Of a stretch of DNA of 64,000 bases, positions 19,484 to 28,160 are shown in pieces (within the stretch, counting starts at the first letter, position 1; every line of letters begins with the position of its first letter). The position numbers and the translations under genes were made by a program. Origin of the DNA: Methylobacterium terrae (GTDB lineage: Bacteria > Pseudomonadota > Alphaproteobacteria > Rhizobiales > Beijerinckiaceae); NCBI RefSeq assembly GCF_003173755.1, contig NZ_CP029553.1, positions 4,240,001-4,304,000 on the forward strand, written 5' to 3'. Below the pieces are notes generated by a model, which worked only from the letters and a program-made list of their open reading frames with translations, had not been told where the DNA came from and made no database searches.

Positions 19484-20410
19484 ATGGCACTCGACCCGGG
19501 ACCGCGCCGTCGCCTGCCGCCCTTGAACGCCGTGCGGGCGTTCGAGGCCGCCTCGCGCCACGCCACCTTCCACGAGGCCGGCGACGAACTCGGGGTCAGC
19601 GCCGGTGCGGTGGCGCAGCAGGTGAAGATCCTCGAGGGCTGGTTCGGCCTGTCCCTGTTCCGCCGCCTGCCGAGCCGGGGCGTCGCGCTGACGCCGGCGG
19701 GCCAGCGCTTCGCGGCGGCCGCGGGCGAGATGCTCGATCGCCTCGCCGAGGCCACCGCCCGGCTGCGGCGCCAGGGACAGGACCACGTGCTGACGGTCAG
19801 CACCACCCATTCCTTCGCCAGCCTGTGGCTGATCCCGCGCATCGGGAGCTTTCGCGCGCTCCATCCCGACCTCGACGTGCGGGTGGTGGCCAACAACCGC
19901 CTGGTGGATTTCGCCCGCGACGACGCGGACCTCGCGATCCGGCACGGGCGCGGGCGCTATCCGGGCCTGCGCTCGGACCTCCTGATGCACGACGTCGTCT
20001 TCCCGGTCTGCAGCCCGTCGCTTCGCGACGGCGACCCGCCGTTGCGCTCGACCGACGACCTCGCCCGCCACACGCTCCTGCACGACGACGACCCGATCGA
20101 CCTCGAGGCGGTGGGCTGGCCGCAATGGCTCGCGGCGGCGGGGGTCGCGGGCGTCGACGCCTCGCGGGGCCCGCGCTTCACCCACACCTTCATGGTGCTG
20201 CAGGTCGCCACCGCCGGCGGCGGGGTCGGGCTCGCGACCCGGGTGCTCGGGGGCGACCTCGTCACCGGCACCGGCCTGGTGCGGCCGTTCCCCGACGAGG
20301 TGGCGAGCCCCTACAGCTTCTTCCTCGTCACCCCGACCGAGACCGACGCCCCGAAGGTCGCGCGCTTCCGCGACTGGATCACCGCGCAGGCGGAGGCGTG
20401 GCGCCGCTGA
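19484..20410 (+). CDS. LysR family regulator, GcvA-like
   Basis: A 308-aa LysR protein. The HTH covers residues about 10-70 (LNAVRAFEAASRHATFHEAG, VSAGAVAQQVKILE, FRRLPSRGVALTPAG); the effector domain begins near residue 95 with VSTTHSFASLWLIPR and carries NNRLVDFARDDADLAIRHGRG, the GcvA-group pattern. The start at 19484 (ATG) gives the family N-terminus; GTG 19472 is also in frame. It faces the DUF1127 gene across 143 bp and may control it. A short inverted repeat CCCAG-N5-CTGGG at 19430-19444 lies in that space. Confidence 0.9.
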   Translation: MALDPGPRRRLPPLNAVRAFEAASRHATFHEAGDELGVSAGAVAQQVKILEGWFGLSLFRRLPSRGVALTPAGQRFAAAAGEMLDRLAEATARLRRQGQDHVLTVSTTHSFASLWLIPRIGSFRALHPDLDVRVVANNRLVDFARDDADLAIRHGRGRYPGLRSDLLMHDVVFPVCSPSLRDGDPPLRSTDDLARHTLLHDDDPIDLEAVGWPQWLAAAGVAGVDASRGPRFTHTFMVLQVATAGGGVGLATRVLGGDLVTGTGLVRPFPDEVASPYSFFLVTPTETDAPKVARFRDWITAQAEAWRR

Positions 20411-20546
20411 GGGACGGACCGGCCGCCTCGCCGGCCTCGGACCACGAGACGCCGCGCCCCTCGCCGAGCAGGATCCAGGCGCCGGGATCGGGCCGGCGCG
20501 GCCCCAGGCCGAGAAGGGCGAGGAGCCGGGAGAACCAGGACGACAT
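20379..20546 (-). CDS. possible small hypothetical protein
   Basis: A 55-aa minus-strand frame that overlaps the 3' end of the GcvA-like gene by 32 bp. It starts with a short amphipathic/hydrophobic segment (SSWFSRLLALLGLG) followed by a Gly/Pro/Arg-rich tail. Proteins of this shape are seen in Methylobacterium-type genomes, but I recognise no domain, and the ribosome binding site (GGAG about 11 bp upstream) is weak. It could equally be a chance frame in high-GC DNA. Confidence 0.3.
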   Translation of the reverse strand: MSSWFSRLLALLGLGPRRPDPGAWILLGEGRGVSWSEAGEAAGPSLSGATPPPAR

Positions 20547-20684
20547 GGGGGAACGCAGCTCCGCGAGGGTCGGGCGCGGCGCGCTCCGGTGAGGCCGGCA
20601 TCGTGCCCGAGCGCGACCGCCCCCGCCATGATCGGGCGTCCCTCTTGCTTGACCGTGCGTCCACATCCGCCGCAAGGGCGGGCC

Positions 20685-21581
20685 TCACGCCCGCAAGACC
20701 GCGTGGGCGCTGAGGAAATCGACGAAGCAGCGGATGCGCGAGGACAGCCGCTCGTGCCCGGCATAGAGCGCGTGGATGTCCTCCGCGTCGCCGGGGCTGA
20801 ACGCCTCGAGCACCGGCACGAGGCGGCCCGCCGCGATGTCCTCGTCGACGTGGAAGCGGGCGAGCCGGGCAAGGCCCGCACCGCCGAGCGCCATCATCCG
20901 CACCACCTCGCCGGAATTGCCGAAGAAGTTGCCGTGCACCGGCCGCTGCGACACCGCGCCGTCGATCAGGAACGGCCAGGTGTCGAGGGAGCGGCGGAAG
21001 CTGAAGGTGAGGCAGTTGTGGTCGACGAGCGCGTCCGGGTGGGCGGGCGCGCCGCATCGCGCGAGGTAGGCCGGGGCCGCCACCACCGCGAGGCGGCTGC
21101 GGCCCAGGAGCTTCGCGCGCAGGCGGGTGTCGCGCAGGGGACCGATGCGGATCGCCACGTCGGCCCGCGCCTCGACGAGGTCGACCACGTCGTCGGTGAG
21201 CGTCAGGTCCACCCGCATCCGCGGCTGCTGACCGAGGAAGCGCGGCAGCACCGGAAGGATCATCCGCTGGCCGAACGGCACCGAGACGTTGACGCGCAGG
21301 AGCCCGCTCGGCTGGGCCGCGTCGCGGCCGAACCCGTCCTCAATTGCGTCGAACTCGGCGATCAGCTCGCTCGCACGGGCGAGGTAGAGCTCGCCCTCCG
21401 GCGTCAGGGTCATCGCCCGGGTGGTGCGCCGGATCAGCCCGACCCCGAGCCGGGCCTCCAGCCGCGCCACCGCCCGGCTCACCGCCGAGGGCGTGCGCCG
21501 CAGCGCCTTGGCGGCGGCCGCGAAGCTGCCGCGGCGCGCCACCTGCACGAAGGCCTCCATCTCGCCGAGCCGGTTGTCCAT
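20685..21581 (-). CDS. LysR family regulator (DsdC/AaeR-type)
   Basis: A 298-aa LysR protein. The winged HTH is in residues 1-62 (MEAFVQVARRGSFAAAAKAL, TPSAVSRAVARLEARLG, RRTTRAMTLTPEG) and the effector domain starts near residue 92 (GLLRVNVSVPFGQRMILPVLPRF). It is divergent from the frameshifted SDR gene, with a perfect palindrome in the 110-bp space between them, so it very probably controls that gene. The inducer is unknown. Confidence 0.92.
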   Translation of the reverse strand: MDNRLGEMEAFVQVARRGSFAAAAKALRRTPSAVSRAVARLEARLGVGLIRRTTRAMTLTPEGELYLARASELIAEFDAIEDGFGRDAAQPSGLLRVNVSVPFGQRMILPVLPRFLGQQPRMRVDLTLTDDVVDLVEARADVAIRIGPLRDTRLRAKLLGRSRLAVVAAPAYLARCGAPAHPDALVDHNCLTFSFRRSLDTWPFLIDGAVSQRPVHGNFFGNSGEVVRMMALGGAGLARLARFHVDEDIAAGRLVPVLEAFSPGDAEDIHALYAGHERLSSRIRCFVDFLSAHAVLRA

Positions 21582-21605
21582 GGCGCGCCCATTGTTGCGT
21601 CGGAT

Positions 21606-21620
21606 GCACGATCATCGTGC
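21606..21620. promoter_or_regulatory. candidate LysR operator between lysR and SDR genes
   Basis: GCACGAT-C-ATCGTGC is a perfect 7-bp inverted repeat around one central base, 25 bp before the LysR start and 72 bp before the SDR start. Position and symmetry fit the recognition site of a LysR protein that represses itself and activates the divergent gene. Confidence 0.5.
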
Positions 21621-21691
21621 CGGCGCGCGCGCTGGTCATCAATCGCCGGCATCGTCATCTCCCGGCTCATCCTCACCGGAGACCGCAAGCC

Positions 21692-22488
21692 ATGGACCTC
21701 AAGCTCGGCGGCAAGACCGCCCTCGTCACCGGCGCCACCGCGGGCATCGGCCTTTCCATCGCCCGCCGCCTCGCGGCGGAAGGGGCGGAGGTGGTGCTGC
21801 CCGGCCGCAACCGGGCCAAGCTCGACGCGGCGGCGGAGGCGATCGCCGCCGAGGCGGGGGCACGGGCGCCCCGCACGGTGCTGGCCGATCCGGCGACCGC
21901 CGAGGGGGCGGCGGCGCTGGTCGCGGCGGTGCCCGAGGTCGACATCCTGGTCAACAACCTCGGCATCTACGAATCGAAGGCGTTCGAGGACATCACCGAC
22001 GCCGACTGGCACCGGCTGTTCGAGGTCAACGTCGTCTCGGGCGCGCGCCTCGCCCAGGCGTATTTCCCGGGAATGCTCGCGCGCAATGCGGGGCGGATCG
22101 TGTTCGTGTCGAGCGAATCCGGCCTCGTGCCGCCACCCGACATGCTGCACTACGCGGTGTCGAAGACCGCGCAAGCAACCATCGCCCGGGGCCTGGCGCA
22201 ACGCACCCGCGGCACCGGCGTGACGGTGAATTCCGTGCTGCCGGGCCCGACCCGCTCGGAGGGCATCGTGTCGACTTCCTCAGAAGCGTCGCCTCCGATC
22301 CCGACGCGCCGGTGGCGGAACTCGAGGCGGAGTTCTTCCGGGTCCACCGCCCGCTCTCGCTGCTCGCCCGGATGATCGAGCCCGACGAGATCGCCGGGCT
22401 GGTGGCCTACCTCGCGAGCCCGCTCGCGGCGGCGACCAACGGGGCGAGCCTCCGGGTCGAGGGCGGGATCGTGCCGACCATCGCGTGA
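21692..22488 (+). pseudogene. short-chain dehydrogenase/reductase, frameshifted
   Basis: An NAD(P)-dependent SDR whose reading frame breaks near 22268-22275. The first part has TGATAGIG (cofactor loop), NNLGIYESK, SSESG and the catalytic YAVSK, up to PGPTRSEGI. The rest of the protein (FLRSVASDPD, DEIAGLVAYLASPLAAATNGASLRVEGG) continues in another frame to the stop at 22488. The sequence ATCGTGTCGACTTC reads correctly if GT is removed (ATC GTC GAC TTC); the total length of 797 nt then gives 264 aa, normal for the family. A 1-base loss would also restore the frame. Either a true mutation or a sequencing error; without correction the product loses the last roughly 70 residues. Confidence 0.8.
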
Positions 22489-22490
22489 TT

Positions 22491-23285
22491 TCAGCGCGCC
22501 GCCCCCGCGCCCTGCGCGCCCGGACCGCCCAGCGACAGGCGCCGCCCGGCGGTCTCCTCCCCCGGCTCCTCCGCCCCGAGGAGCGCCATCGCGGCGCGGT
22601 AGCCGTGGAGCGTGCCGGTATCGACGTAGGCGCTGCCGGCGCGCAATCCGACCGCCCGGCCGCCGGCCGCGAGCCAGGCGTTGACGAGGGTGCCGATATA
22701 CTCGTCGCGGCACTGGCGCTCCTGCCAGAGGGCGTTGAGCTCGGCGAGGATGCGGCCGGTGAGCTTGAAGGCGCCCCAGACCCAAGGAGAGGCGGCGTCC
22801 CGCCGCTTCACCTGGATCTCCCGCACGGCGTCTCCGTCGAGCACCACGGCATCGAACAGCTCCGGCCGCTCGACCGGAAAGAGCAGGAACGACAAGCCCT
22901 CCGCCGGCAGCCGCGCCAGCCCGTCGTCGGGGAACCACACCGTGTCGGGCAATCCCACCAGCACCGGCTCGTCGGGGGCGATCAGCGGCAGGGCGCGAAA
23001 CAGCGCGTCGCACAGGCCCTCGGGGCGCGGCTGCACCACGTAGGCGATCGGGGCGGGGCCGTAGCCCGAGCCGTAATACTCGACGATGTCGGACTTGCCC
23101 GGGGCGATCACGAAGCAGATCTTGTCGGCCCCGGCCCGGATCATCCGCTCGACGACGTACTCGCTCACCGCGCAAGGGCGCTCGGCCCCGTCGCGCAGGC
23201 GGCTGCCGACCGGCAGCAATTCCTTGGAGAAGGCGAGCGGCTGGATGCGGCTGCCGCGCCCGGCGGCCGGAACGATGCCCCACAT
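22491..23285 (-). CDS. sugar-phosphate nucleotidyltransferase
   Basis: A 264-aa NTP-transferase of the glucose-1-phosphate uridylyl/thymidylyltransferase type. The N-terminus reads GIVPAAGRGSRIQPLAFSKELLPV, the nucleotide-binding loop with its Arg and the SKELLPV lysine. DTVWFPDDG resembles the metal-binding region. An EYIGT segment and a C-terminal VDTGTLHGY motif also fit RfbA/GalU relatives. It makes an activated sugar (NDP-hexose). Its start is 6 bp downstream of the glycosyltransferase stop, so they form an operon. The last 35 residues are Gly/Ala-rich and probably unstructured. Confidence 0.87.
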   Translation of the reverse strand: MWGIVPAAGRGSRIQPLAFSKELLPVGSRLRDGAERPCAVSEYVVERMIRAGADKICFVIAPGKSDIVEYYGSGYGPAPIAYVVQPRPEGLCDALFRALPLIAPDEPVLVGLPDTVWFPDDGLARLPAEGLSFLLFPVERPELFDAVVLDGDAVREIQVKRRDAASPWVWGAFKLTGRILAELNALWQERQCRDEYIGTLVNAWLAAGGRAVGLRAGSAYVDTGTLHGYRAAMALLGAEEPGEETAGRRLSLGGPGAQGAGAAR

Positions 23286-23291
23286 GCGGTC

Positions 23292-24374
23292 TCACGCCTC
23301 CATCGCCACGGGGATCCGGGCGGATTCGAGCAGGGCCTCCAGCTCCGCCGCCCGGCGGTCGGAGGTGTGGTCGCGCAAGGTGCGGGCGCGCCCGGCCTCG
23401 GCGATGCGGCGCAGGGCGGCGTCGCTCCGGTCGAGGGCGGCCAGCACGGCCTCCGACGTCTCGGCGATGAGGATCTCCTCGCCGGGCCGGTAGAAGGCGT
23501 CGAGCCCGTCGAAGGCGTCGCTGAGAACGGCGGCGCCGCAGGCGGAGGCCTCGAACAGGCGGCCGGACGGGCACCAGCCCATGGCCGCCATCGCCGCCCG
23601 GGTGACGTTGAGCGTCAGGCGCGAGGACGCGTAGAAGGCCGGGTGCTCCCGGGGGCCGAGGTGGCGCACGAAGAAGATGTTGTCGGTCCAGGGAAAGTCC
23701 TGCGGGTACTGCGCCCCGCCGATCAGGAAGCGCCGGTCCGGCCGGCGCCGCGCCGGCTCGACGAGGCAGGACACGACCTTGGCCTGCCGGTCCGCCGCGT
23801 AGGTGCCGAGATAGGAGAGGTCGGCGGCGTCATGGGCCTGCGCCGGCGCCGGCCGGTGCACCTCCGGGTCGACGTGGCCGTAGAGCGGCGCCACGCGGGC
23901 CGCGCCGAGGTCGTCGCGGAGCGCCGCGAGCGCCGGCCCGCCGGTGTAGCTGAGCACGAGGTCGAAGCCGCGGTACCCGTCCGGGCCGACGTAGTCCACC
24001 GCCTCGCCGCGGCGCAGGCGGTCGAGGGTCACCGGGGTGTCGAGGTCGTAGAACACGCCGAGCCCCGGGCCACCGAGGACGAGGTCGGTGGCGGCACGCG
24101 CGTCCGGGCAGTAGGAGGTGACAAACGCGGCGTCGGCCTCGGCCACGTCGCGGGCGGCATGGGCCCGGACCTCGTCCCAGTCGGCGTAGAGCACGAGGCG
24201 CCCGCTCGGGATCTCGGTCAGGTCGCGGTGGGGCGCGTAGAAGGGCTGGTCGCGCTCGTAGAACACCACGCTGTGCCCGCGCCGCGCGAGTGCCCGGCAC
24301 AGGCCGCGCCACAGGGTGGCGTGGCCGTTGCCCCAGGACGAGCTGATCGTCAGGCCGAAGACCACGATCCTCAT
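23292..24374 (-). CDS. CgeB-like glycosyltransferase
   Basis: A 360-aa GT-B-type glycosyltransferase. The start MRIVVFGLTISSSWGNGHATLWRG is shared in outline with the protein at 60752-61840. Further marks are DTPVTLDRL, YLGTYAADRQAK at the start of the second Rossmann domain, and the C-terminal RLFEASACGAAVLSD donor-binding motif with DHTSDRRA. The ATG at 24374 gives this family N-terminus; a longer frame to 24491 adds an Arg-rich leader. With the nucleotidyltransferase it forms a two-gene glycan unit. Acceptor and sugar are unknown. Confidence 0.85.
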   Translation of the reverse strand: MRIVVFGLTISSSWGNGHATLWRGLCRALARRGHSVVFYERDQPFYAPHRDLTEIPSGRLVLYADWDEVRAHAARDVAEADAAFVTSYCPDARAATDLVLGGPGLGVFYDLDTPVTLDRLRRGEAVDYVGPDGYRGFDLVLSYTGGPALAALRDDLGAARVAPLYGHVDPEVHRPAPAQAHDAADLSYLGTYAADRQAKVVSCLVEPARRRPDRRFLIGGAQYPQDFPWTDNIFFVRHLGPREHPAFYASSRLTLNVTRAAMAAMGWCPSGRLFEASACGAAVLSDAFDGLDAFYRPGEEILIAETSEAVLAALDRSDAALRRIAEAGRARTLRDHTSDRRAAELEALLESARIPVAMEA

Positions 24375-24595
24375 CGCGAGCCCCCGTCCCGCCGGCGCAT
24401 CGCCGCCGCGTCTCTCCCCTCGTCCCGCATCCTGGTCCCTCCGGCGCCGGGAGAGAACGCGCCCCGTCTTGATCCGTTCAGGATCTAACATTGCGGTTCC
24501 GCGCCCGGTTTCGCGCGAAGCGTGGCGGGCGCCCGAACCTCCCGCAGGCTCGGCCGTTGAGGGAGAACAGCCCCCCGCCAGAAGGCCCCGTCCGG

Positions 24596-25402
24596 TTGCT
24601 CCGCGTCCTCACCTACAACGTGCGCCGCTGCCTCGGCGCCGACGGCCGGCTCAGCTCCGAGCGCATCGCCGCGGTGATCGCCGCCTGCCGGCCGGACGTG
24701 GTGGCCCTGCAGGAGCTCGATGTCGGGCGGGCCCGCAGCGGCGGGATCGACCAGGCGCAGGCCATCGCCGGCCATCTCGGGATGCGGTCGTACTTCCACC
24801 CGGCGATGCGGGTGATGGAGGAACTCTACGGCGACGCGATCCTGACCGCCCTCCCCTCCCGCCTGGTGCGGGCCGCCGCCCTGCCGGGCCGGGAGGGTCT
24901 CGAGCCCCGCGGCGCGCTCTGGGCGAGCGTGACCTCAGGCGACGCCGAGATCCAGGTCGTCACGACCCATCTCGGCCTCGACCGGCGCGAGCGGGAGGCG
25001 CAGGTCGAGGCGCTCCTCGGGCCCGGCTTCCTCGGCGATCCGGCCTGCCGCGATCCCGTCGTGCTGCTCGGCGACTTCAACGCCCTGCCGGGCTCGGGCG
25101 TCCACCGCCGCCTCGCCGCCCGGCTGCCGGACGCGCAACCGGCCCGCGCCTGGCTGCGGCCGACCTTCCCGGCCCGCCTGCCGCTCCTGCGCATCGACCA
25201 CGTCTTCGTCAGCCGCGGCGTCGCGGTGCGGGGCGTGCGGACCCTCGGCGGCCGGCTCGCCCGGGCCGCCTCCGACCACCTCCCCCTCGTCGCCGACCTC
25301 GACCTCGCGCCGATCGTGGCGCCCGGGATCTCCGCGCCCGAAACCTCCCTGCCCCAAAGCTCCCTGCCCCAAAGCTCCCTGCCCCGAGAGGAACCCGCGT
25401 GA
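24596..25402 (+). CDS. endonuclease/exonuclease/phosphatase family protein (YbhP-like)
   Basis: A metal-dependent phosphoesterase of about 268 aa. Motifs in order: LTYNVRRCLG (metal Asn), VVALQELD (metal Glu), VVTTHLGLD, VLLGDFNALP (catalytic Asp/Asn), RIDHVFVS and ASDHLPLVADL (catalytic His). The start is uncertain: TTG codons at 24491, 24557 and 24596 are in frame, and 24596 with AGAAGG upstream fits the family length best. The C-terminal tail contains three 15-bp repeats giving TSLPQ/SSLPQ units. It overlaps the YbhN-like gene by 4 bp. In E. coli the homologous ybhP, ybhO and ybhN are also adjacent, and a role in membrane-lipid handling is suspected. Confidence 0.85.
   Translation: MLRVLTYNVRRCLGADGRLSSERIAAVIAACRPDVVALQELDVGRARSGGIDQAQAIAGHLGMRSYFHPAMRVMEELYGDAILTALPSRLVRAAALPGREGLEPRGALWASVTSGDAEIQVVTTHLGLDRREREAQVEALLGPGFLGDPACRDPVVLLGDFNALPGSGVHRRLAARLPDAQPARAWLRPTFPARLPLLRIDHVFVSRGVAVRGVRTLGGRLARAASDHLPLVADLDLAPIVAPGISAPETSLPQSSLPQSSLPREEPA
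25341..25385 (+). repeat. 15-bp tandem repeat, three units, in a coding region
   Basis: AAACCTCCCTGCCCC (25341-25355), then AAAGCTCCCTGCCCC twice (25356-25370, 25371-25385). It lies at the 3' end of the YbhP-like gene and adds pentapeptide units without changing the frame. Confidence 0.85.
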
Positions 25403-26430
25403 CGCAAGGCCCCGAGACGCAAGGCCCGGAGACCGAGGAGCGAGAGCAGGAGAAATCCGCCCGCCGCCGGTGGTGGACCATCGTGGCCACGGTGCTCAGC
25501 GTCGGGTTGGGCGGCTACCTGCTCTACCGCACGCTCGCCGGCTACAGCCTGGACCAGCTGGTCGATTCGGTGCGGGCGCTGCCGGCGGGGCGGCTGGCCG
25601 CCGCCGGGGGCTTTGCCGCCGCGAGCTACCTGTGCCTCACCGGCATCGACTGGCTGGCCCTGCGCGCCGCCGGCACGCCCTTGCCCTATCCCCGCGTGGC
25701 GCTCGCCGCCTTCATCAGCCTCGGGCTCGGCCACAGCATCGGCTTCGCCGGCCTGAGCAGCGGGGCGATCCGCTACCGCTTCTACACCCGCTGGGGCCTC
25801 CACACCGCGGACGTCGCCAAGGCGGTGCTGTTCTGCGGCGTCACGGTGGCCGTCGGCCTGATGGCGCTCGGCGCCGTCGCGGTGCTGGTCCATCCCGACC
25901 TCGCCCGGGACGTGACGGGTCTGGGGACGGGCGCCGTGCGGGCGGCGGGCCTCGCCTGCGCGGGCGGCGTCGCGGCCTATCTCGGCCTCGCCGCCTGGTG
26001 GCGCAAGCCGCTCACCTTCCGGCGCTGGTCGATCGAGATGCCGCCGCTTCCGCTCGCGGCGGCGCAGGTGGGATTGGGCGCCGTCAACTTCGCCCTGGTC
26101 TCGGCCTGCCTGCATCAGGTGCTGTCGGCGGTCTCCGACGTCGGCTACCTCGCGGTGGCCTCGGTCTTCGTCATCGCCAACGCGGCGGTGCTGATCACCC
26201 ACGTGCCCGGCGGCGTCGGGGTGATCGAGAGCGTGGTCGTGCACCTCCTGCCGAAGACCGACGTCATCGGCCCGCTGATCGCGTTCCGGTGCCTGTACTT
26301 CCTGGCCCCCCTGGCGCTCGGGCTGATCGCCTTCGCGGCGACGGAGGCGGTGTTCCGGTGGCGCGACGCGGGCGGGGCGGCGGCTACGCCGTCCCGAACG
26401 GCCGCTCCGGGTCGAGCAGCTCGGAGCTGA
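25399..26430 (+). CDS. YbhN-like membrane protein (UPF0104, LPG synthase TM-domain family)
   Basis: A 343-aa integral membrane protein with about eight helices from residue 27 onward. Family motifs: YLCLTGIDWLALRAAG, ISLGLGHSIGFAGLSSGAIRYRFY near residue 115, and the signature ITHVPGGVGVIESVVVHLLP near 275. The family is related to the flippase part of MprF; E. coli YbhN is reported to affect cardiolipin transport to the outer membrane, as I recall. The GTG at 25399 overlaps the YbhP-like stop by 4 bp. The 3' end overlaps the convergent phospholipase-D gene by 47 bp. Confidence 0.88.
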   Translation: MTQGPETQGPETEEREQEKSARRRWWTIVATVLSVGLGGYLLYRTLAGYSLDQLVDSVRALPAGRLAAAGGFAAASYLCLTGIDWLALRAAGTPLPYPRVALAAFISLGLGHSIGFAGLSSGAIRYRFYTRWGLHTADVAKAVLFCGVTVAVGLMALGAVAVLVHPDLARDVTGLGTGAVRAAGLACAGGVAAYLGLAAWWRKPLTFRRWSIEMPPLPLAAAQVGLGAVNFALVSACLHQVLSAVSDVGYLAVASVFVIANAAVLITHVPGGVGVIESVVVHLLPKTDVIGPLIAFRCLYFLAPLALGLIAFAATEAVFRWRDAGGAAATPSRTAAPGRAARS

Positions 26431-27838
26431 CCAGCGGGTCGAGCAGGCCCTCCTCCTCCGGCACCTCGCAGACCCGCAGTGAGCGCGGCCCGCCCATGTG
26501 GCGCCGGATCGCCGCGATGAGCCCGTCCCGCGCGGTCGCCTCGGCGATCACGGCCGGGGCGACGCCGAGATGCTCGGCCACCAGCCGGTCGCGCAGGCCG
26601 CGCAAGGCGGCGCGCTCCTCGGGGTTGCGGGCCTCGACGGCGAGGTCGCACTCGGTGTCGAGGGCGACCGAGCGGTTGTTGAGGTTCGACGAGCCGATGC
26701 GCAGGAAGCGGTCGTCGATCAGGACCAGCTTGGCGTGGACCTCGATCTCGCAATCGCCCTCGCACTCCGCGCCCTCGGCCCCGCCCTCCTCGGGTCCCGG
26801 CACCACCGGGTAGGCGACGAACAGGCGCCCGAAGCGGTCGACGGCGCGCAACCGGCGCAGCACCCGGTCGCGCGGCGTGCCCATGGCGACGCGCTCGGTG
26901 AAGTTGTGCGAGCGGCGCGTCAGCACCACCACGATCTCCGGTCCCTGCTCCGCCGCGAGGTGGGCGGCGAGCGCGTCGGCGACGAAGGTCGCGGTGAGGT
27001 ACTGCGCCTCGAGGTAGATCGTCTTCGTCGCCGCGGCCAGGGCCGCGGCGGTGAGCGCCGCCGCCTCCTCGACCGAGGGCTCGCCGCCCTGGAGCGGCAT
27101 GGTGCGGGCGATGGCGACGGGCGCATCCGTGAGGAGCGGGGCGAGGTCCCGCGGCCAGACCGGGCTCGCGGCGGGGCCGACCGGCGCCAGCACCTCGCCG
27201 GTGGCGGCGCGCCAGCGCGCGCGCGCCAGATCCCCGAGCCGCTCCGCGGCCTCGCCGTCGACCGCCATCTGGAGGTCGTGGACCGGAGGATAGAGCTCGC
27301 CGTCGGGATTGGTGCGAAGGAAATCGCCCGCCGTGTGGGCCACCGTGTCCCAGCGCCCGACCGTCAGGTCGATGCCGCCGCAGAACGCGATCCGGTCGTC
27401 GATGCAGACGAGCTTCTGGTGGTGGGCGGCATAGAGCGGGTGGTGGGTGTCGAGGCGCAGGGTCACGCGCGGATGCGCCTCCCACTCGGCCCCGAACAGC
27501 AGCGGCAGCGCCGCGCCCGGCCCGTGCACGGTGGCCGCACTCCAGACCAGCACCCGCACCTCGAGACCGGGGCGCCGCGCCGCGAGGTCGCGCAGGAGCG
27601 GCCCCAGGGGCGGCGACTCCTCCGGGCTCGCGTCGTGGCGCAGGCGGATGCGCCCGTCGAAGTCCCAGCCGACGATCAGGATCGAGGTTTGCGCCTGGCG
27701 CAACGCGTCCTCCAGCCGGGCGAAGTACTCGGCGGAGTCGATCATCACCGCGACCCGCCCGGCCCGCGCCACGCACCAGCAGGTGCGGCCGGGCTCGAAC
27801 AGGGTCTCGGTCTCGTCGCGCGCGGGTTCGGTGGTCAT
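26384..27838 (-). CDS. phospholipase D-superfamily protein (cardiolipin synthase-like)
   Basis: A 484-aa protein with two HKD motifs: HHQKLVCIDD near residue 139 followed by GGIDLT, and HAKLVLIDD near 368 followed by IGSSNLNNRS. Both are complete, so it should be an active phosphatidyltransferase or phospholipase; layout and length resemble ClsB/YbhO, without the N-terminal TM helices of ClsA. The start at 27838 (MTTEPARDE) was preferred over 27952. It is convergent with the YbhN-like gene and overlaps it. Grouping with YbhP- and YbhN-like genes recalls E. coli ybhPON, but here this gene lies on the opposite strand. Confidence 0.9.
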   Translation of the reverse strand: MTTEPARDETETLFEPGRTCWCVARAGRVAVMIDSAEYFARLEDALRQAQTSILIVGWDFDGRIRLRHDASPEESPPLGPLLRDLAARRPGLEVRVLVWSAATVHGPGAALPLLFGAEWEAHPRVTLRLDTHHPLYAAHHQKLVCIDDRIAFCGGIDLTVGRWDTVAHTAGDFLRTNPDGELYPPVHDLQMAVDGEAAERLGDLARARWRAATGEVLAPVGPAASPVWPRDLAPLLTDAPVAIARTMPLQGGEPSVEEAAALTAAALAAATKTIYLEAQYLTATFVADALAAHLAAEQGPEIVVVLTRRSHNFTERVAMGTPRDRVLRRLRAVDRFGRLFVAYPVVPGPEEGGAEGAECEGDCEIEVHAKLVLIDDRFLRIGSSNLNNRSVALDTECDLAVEARNPEERAALRGLRDRLVAEHLGVAPAVIAEATARDGLIAAIRRHMGGPRSLRVCEVPEEEGLLDPLVSSELLDPERPFGTA

Positions 27839-28160
27839 GGAGCGCCAGGATCCTCCTGTCGGCGGCCGGGGGACGGGGCCGGAACGGCGGGCGGACCCGT
27901 CCGTTCCACGGCTCGGCCGTGACGCCGGGATTTGCGTCCCGGCGCCGGACACCTACCTTGGCTTCCATGACGCCGTGAAGCCGGGTTCTCCGTCGACGGC
28001 CGGAAACCTGCCATCCTCCGGGCAGGACGCCTTGCGCCTGCGGCCGCGCCCCGATCCTGCCCGCCCGGCGGCGCTCGATCGACGCCTCGCGACGGATCCG
28101 GGCCGGGGCGAGATGACGACGGGGGGCGTCGGCTCGGGGACGAGCGCTCGGCCGGCCCCG
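27839..28160. other. 322-bp intergenic region between phospholipase-D and lptB genes
   Basis: No gene or RNA recognised. A perfect 8-bp stem CGCCGGGA-N6-TCCCGGCG lies at 27923-27944, about 85 bp upstream of the phospholipase-D start, and may be a chance GC palindrome. Confidence 0.45.

Noticed and set aside
22485..24488. Long plus-strand frame opposite the nucleotidyltransferase and CgeB-like genes
   Set aside because: It has low-complexity Arg/Gly/Ala/His content and no motif; both minus-strand genes are well supported by family motifs.
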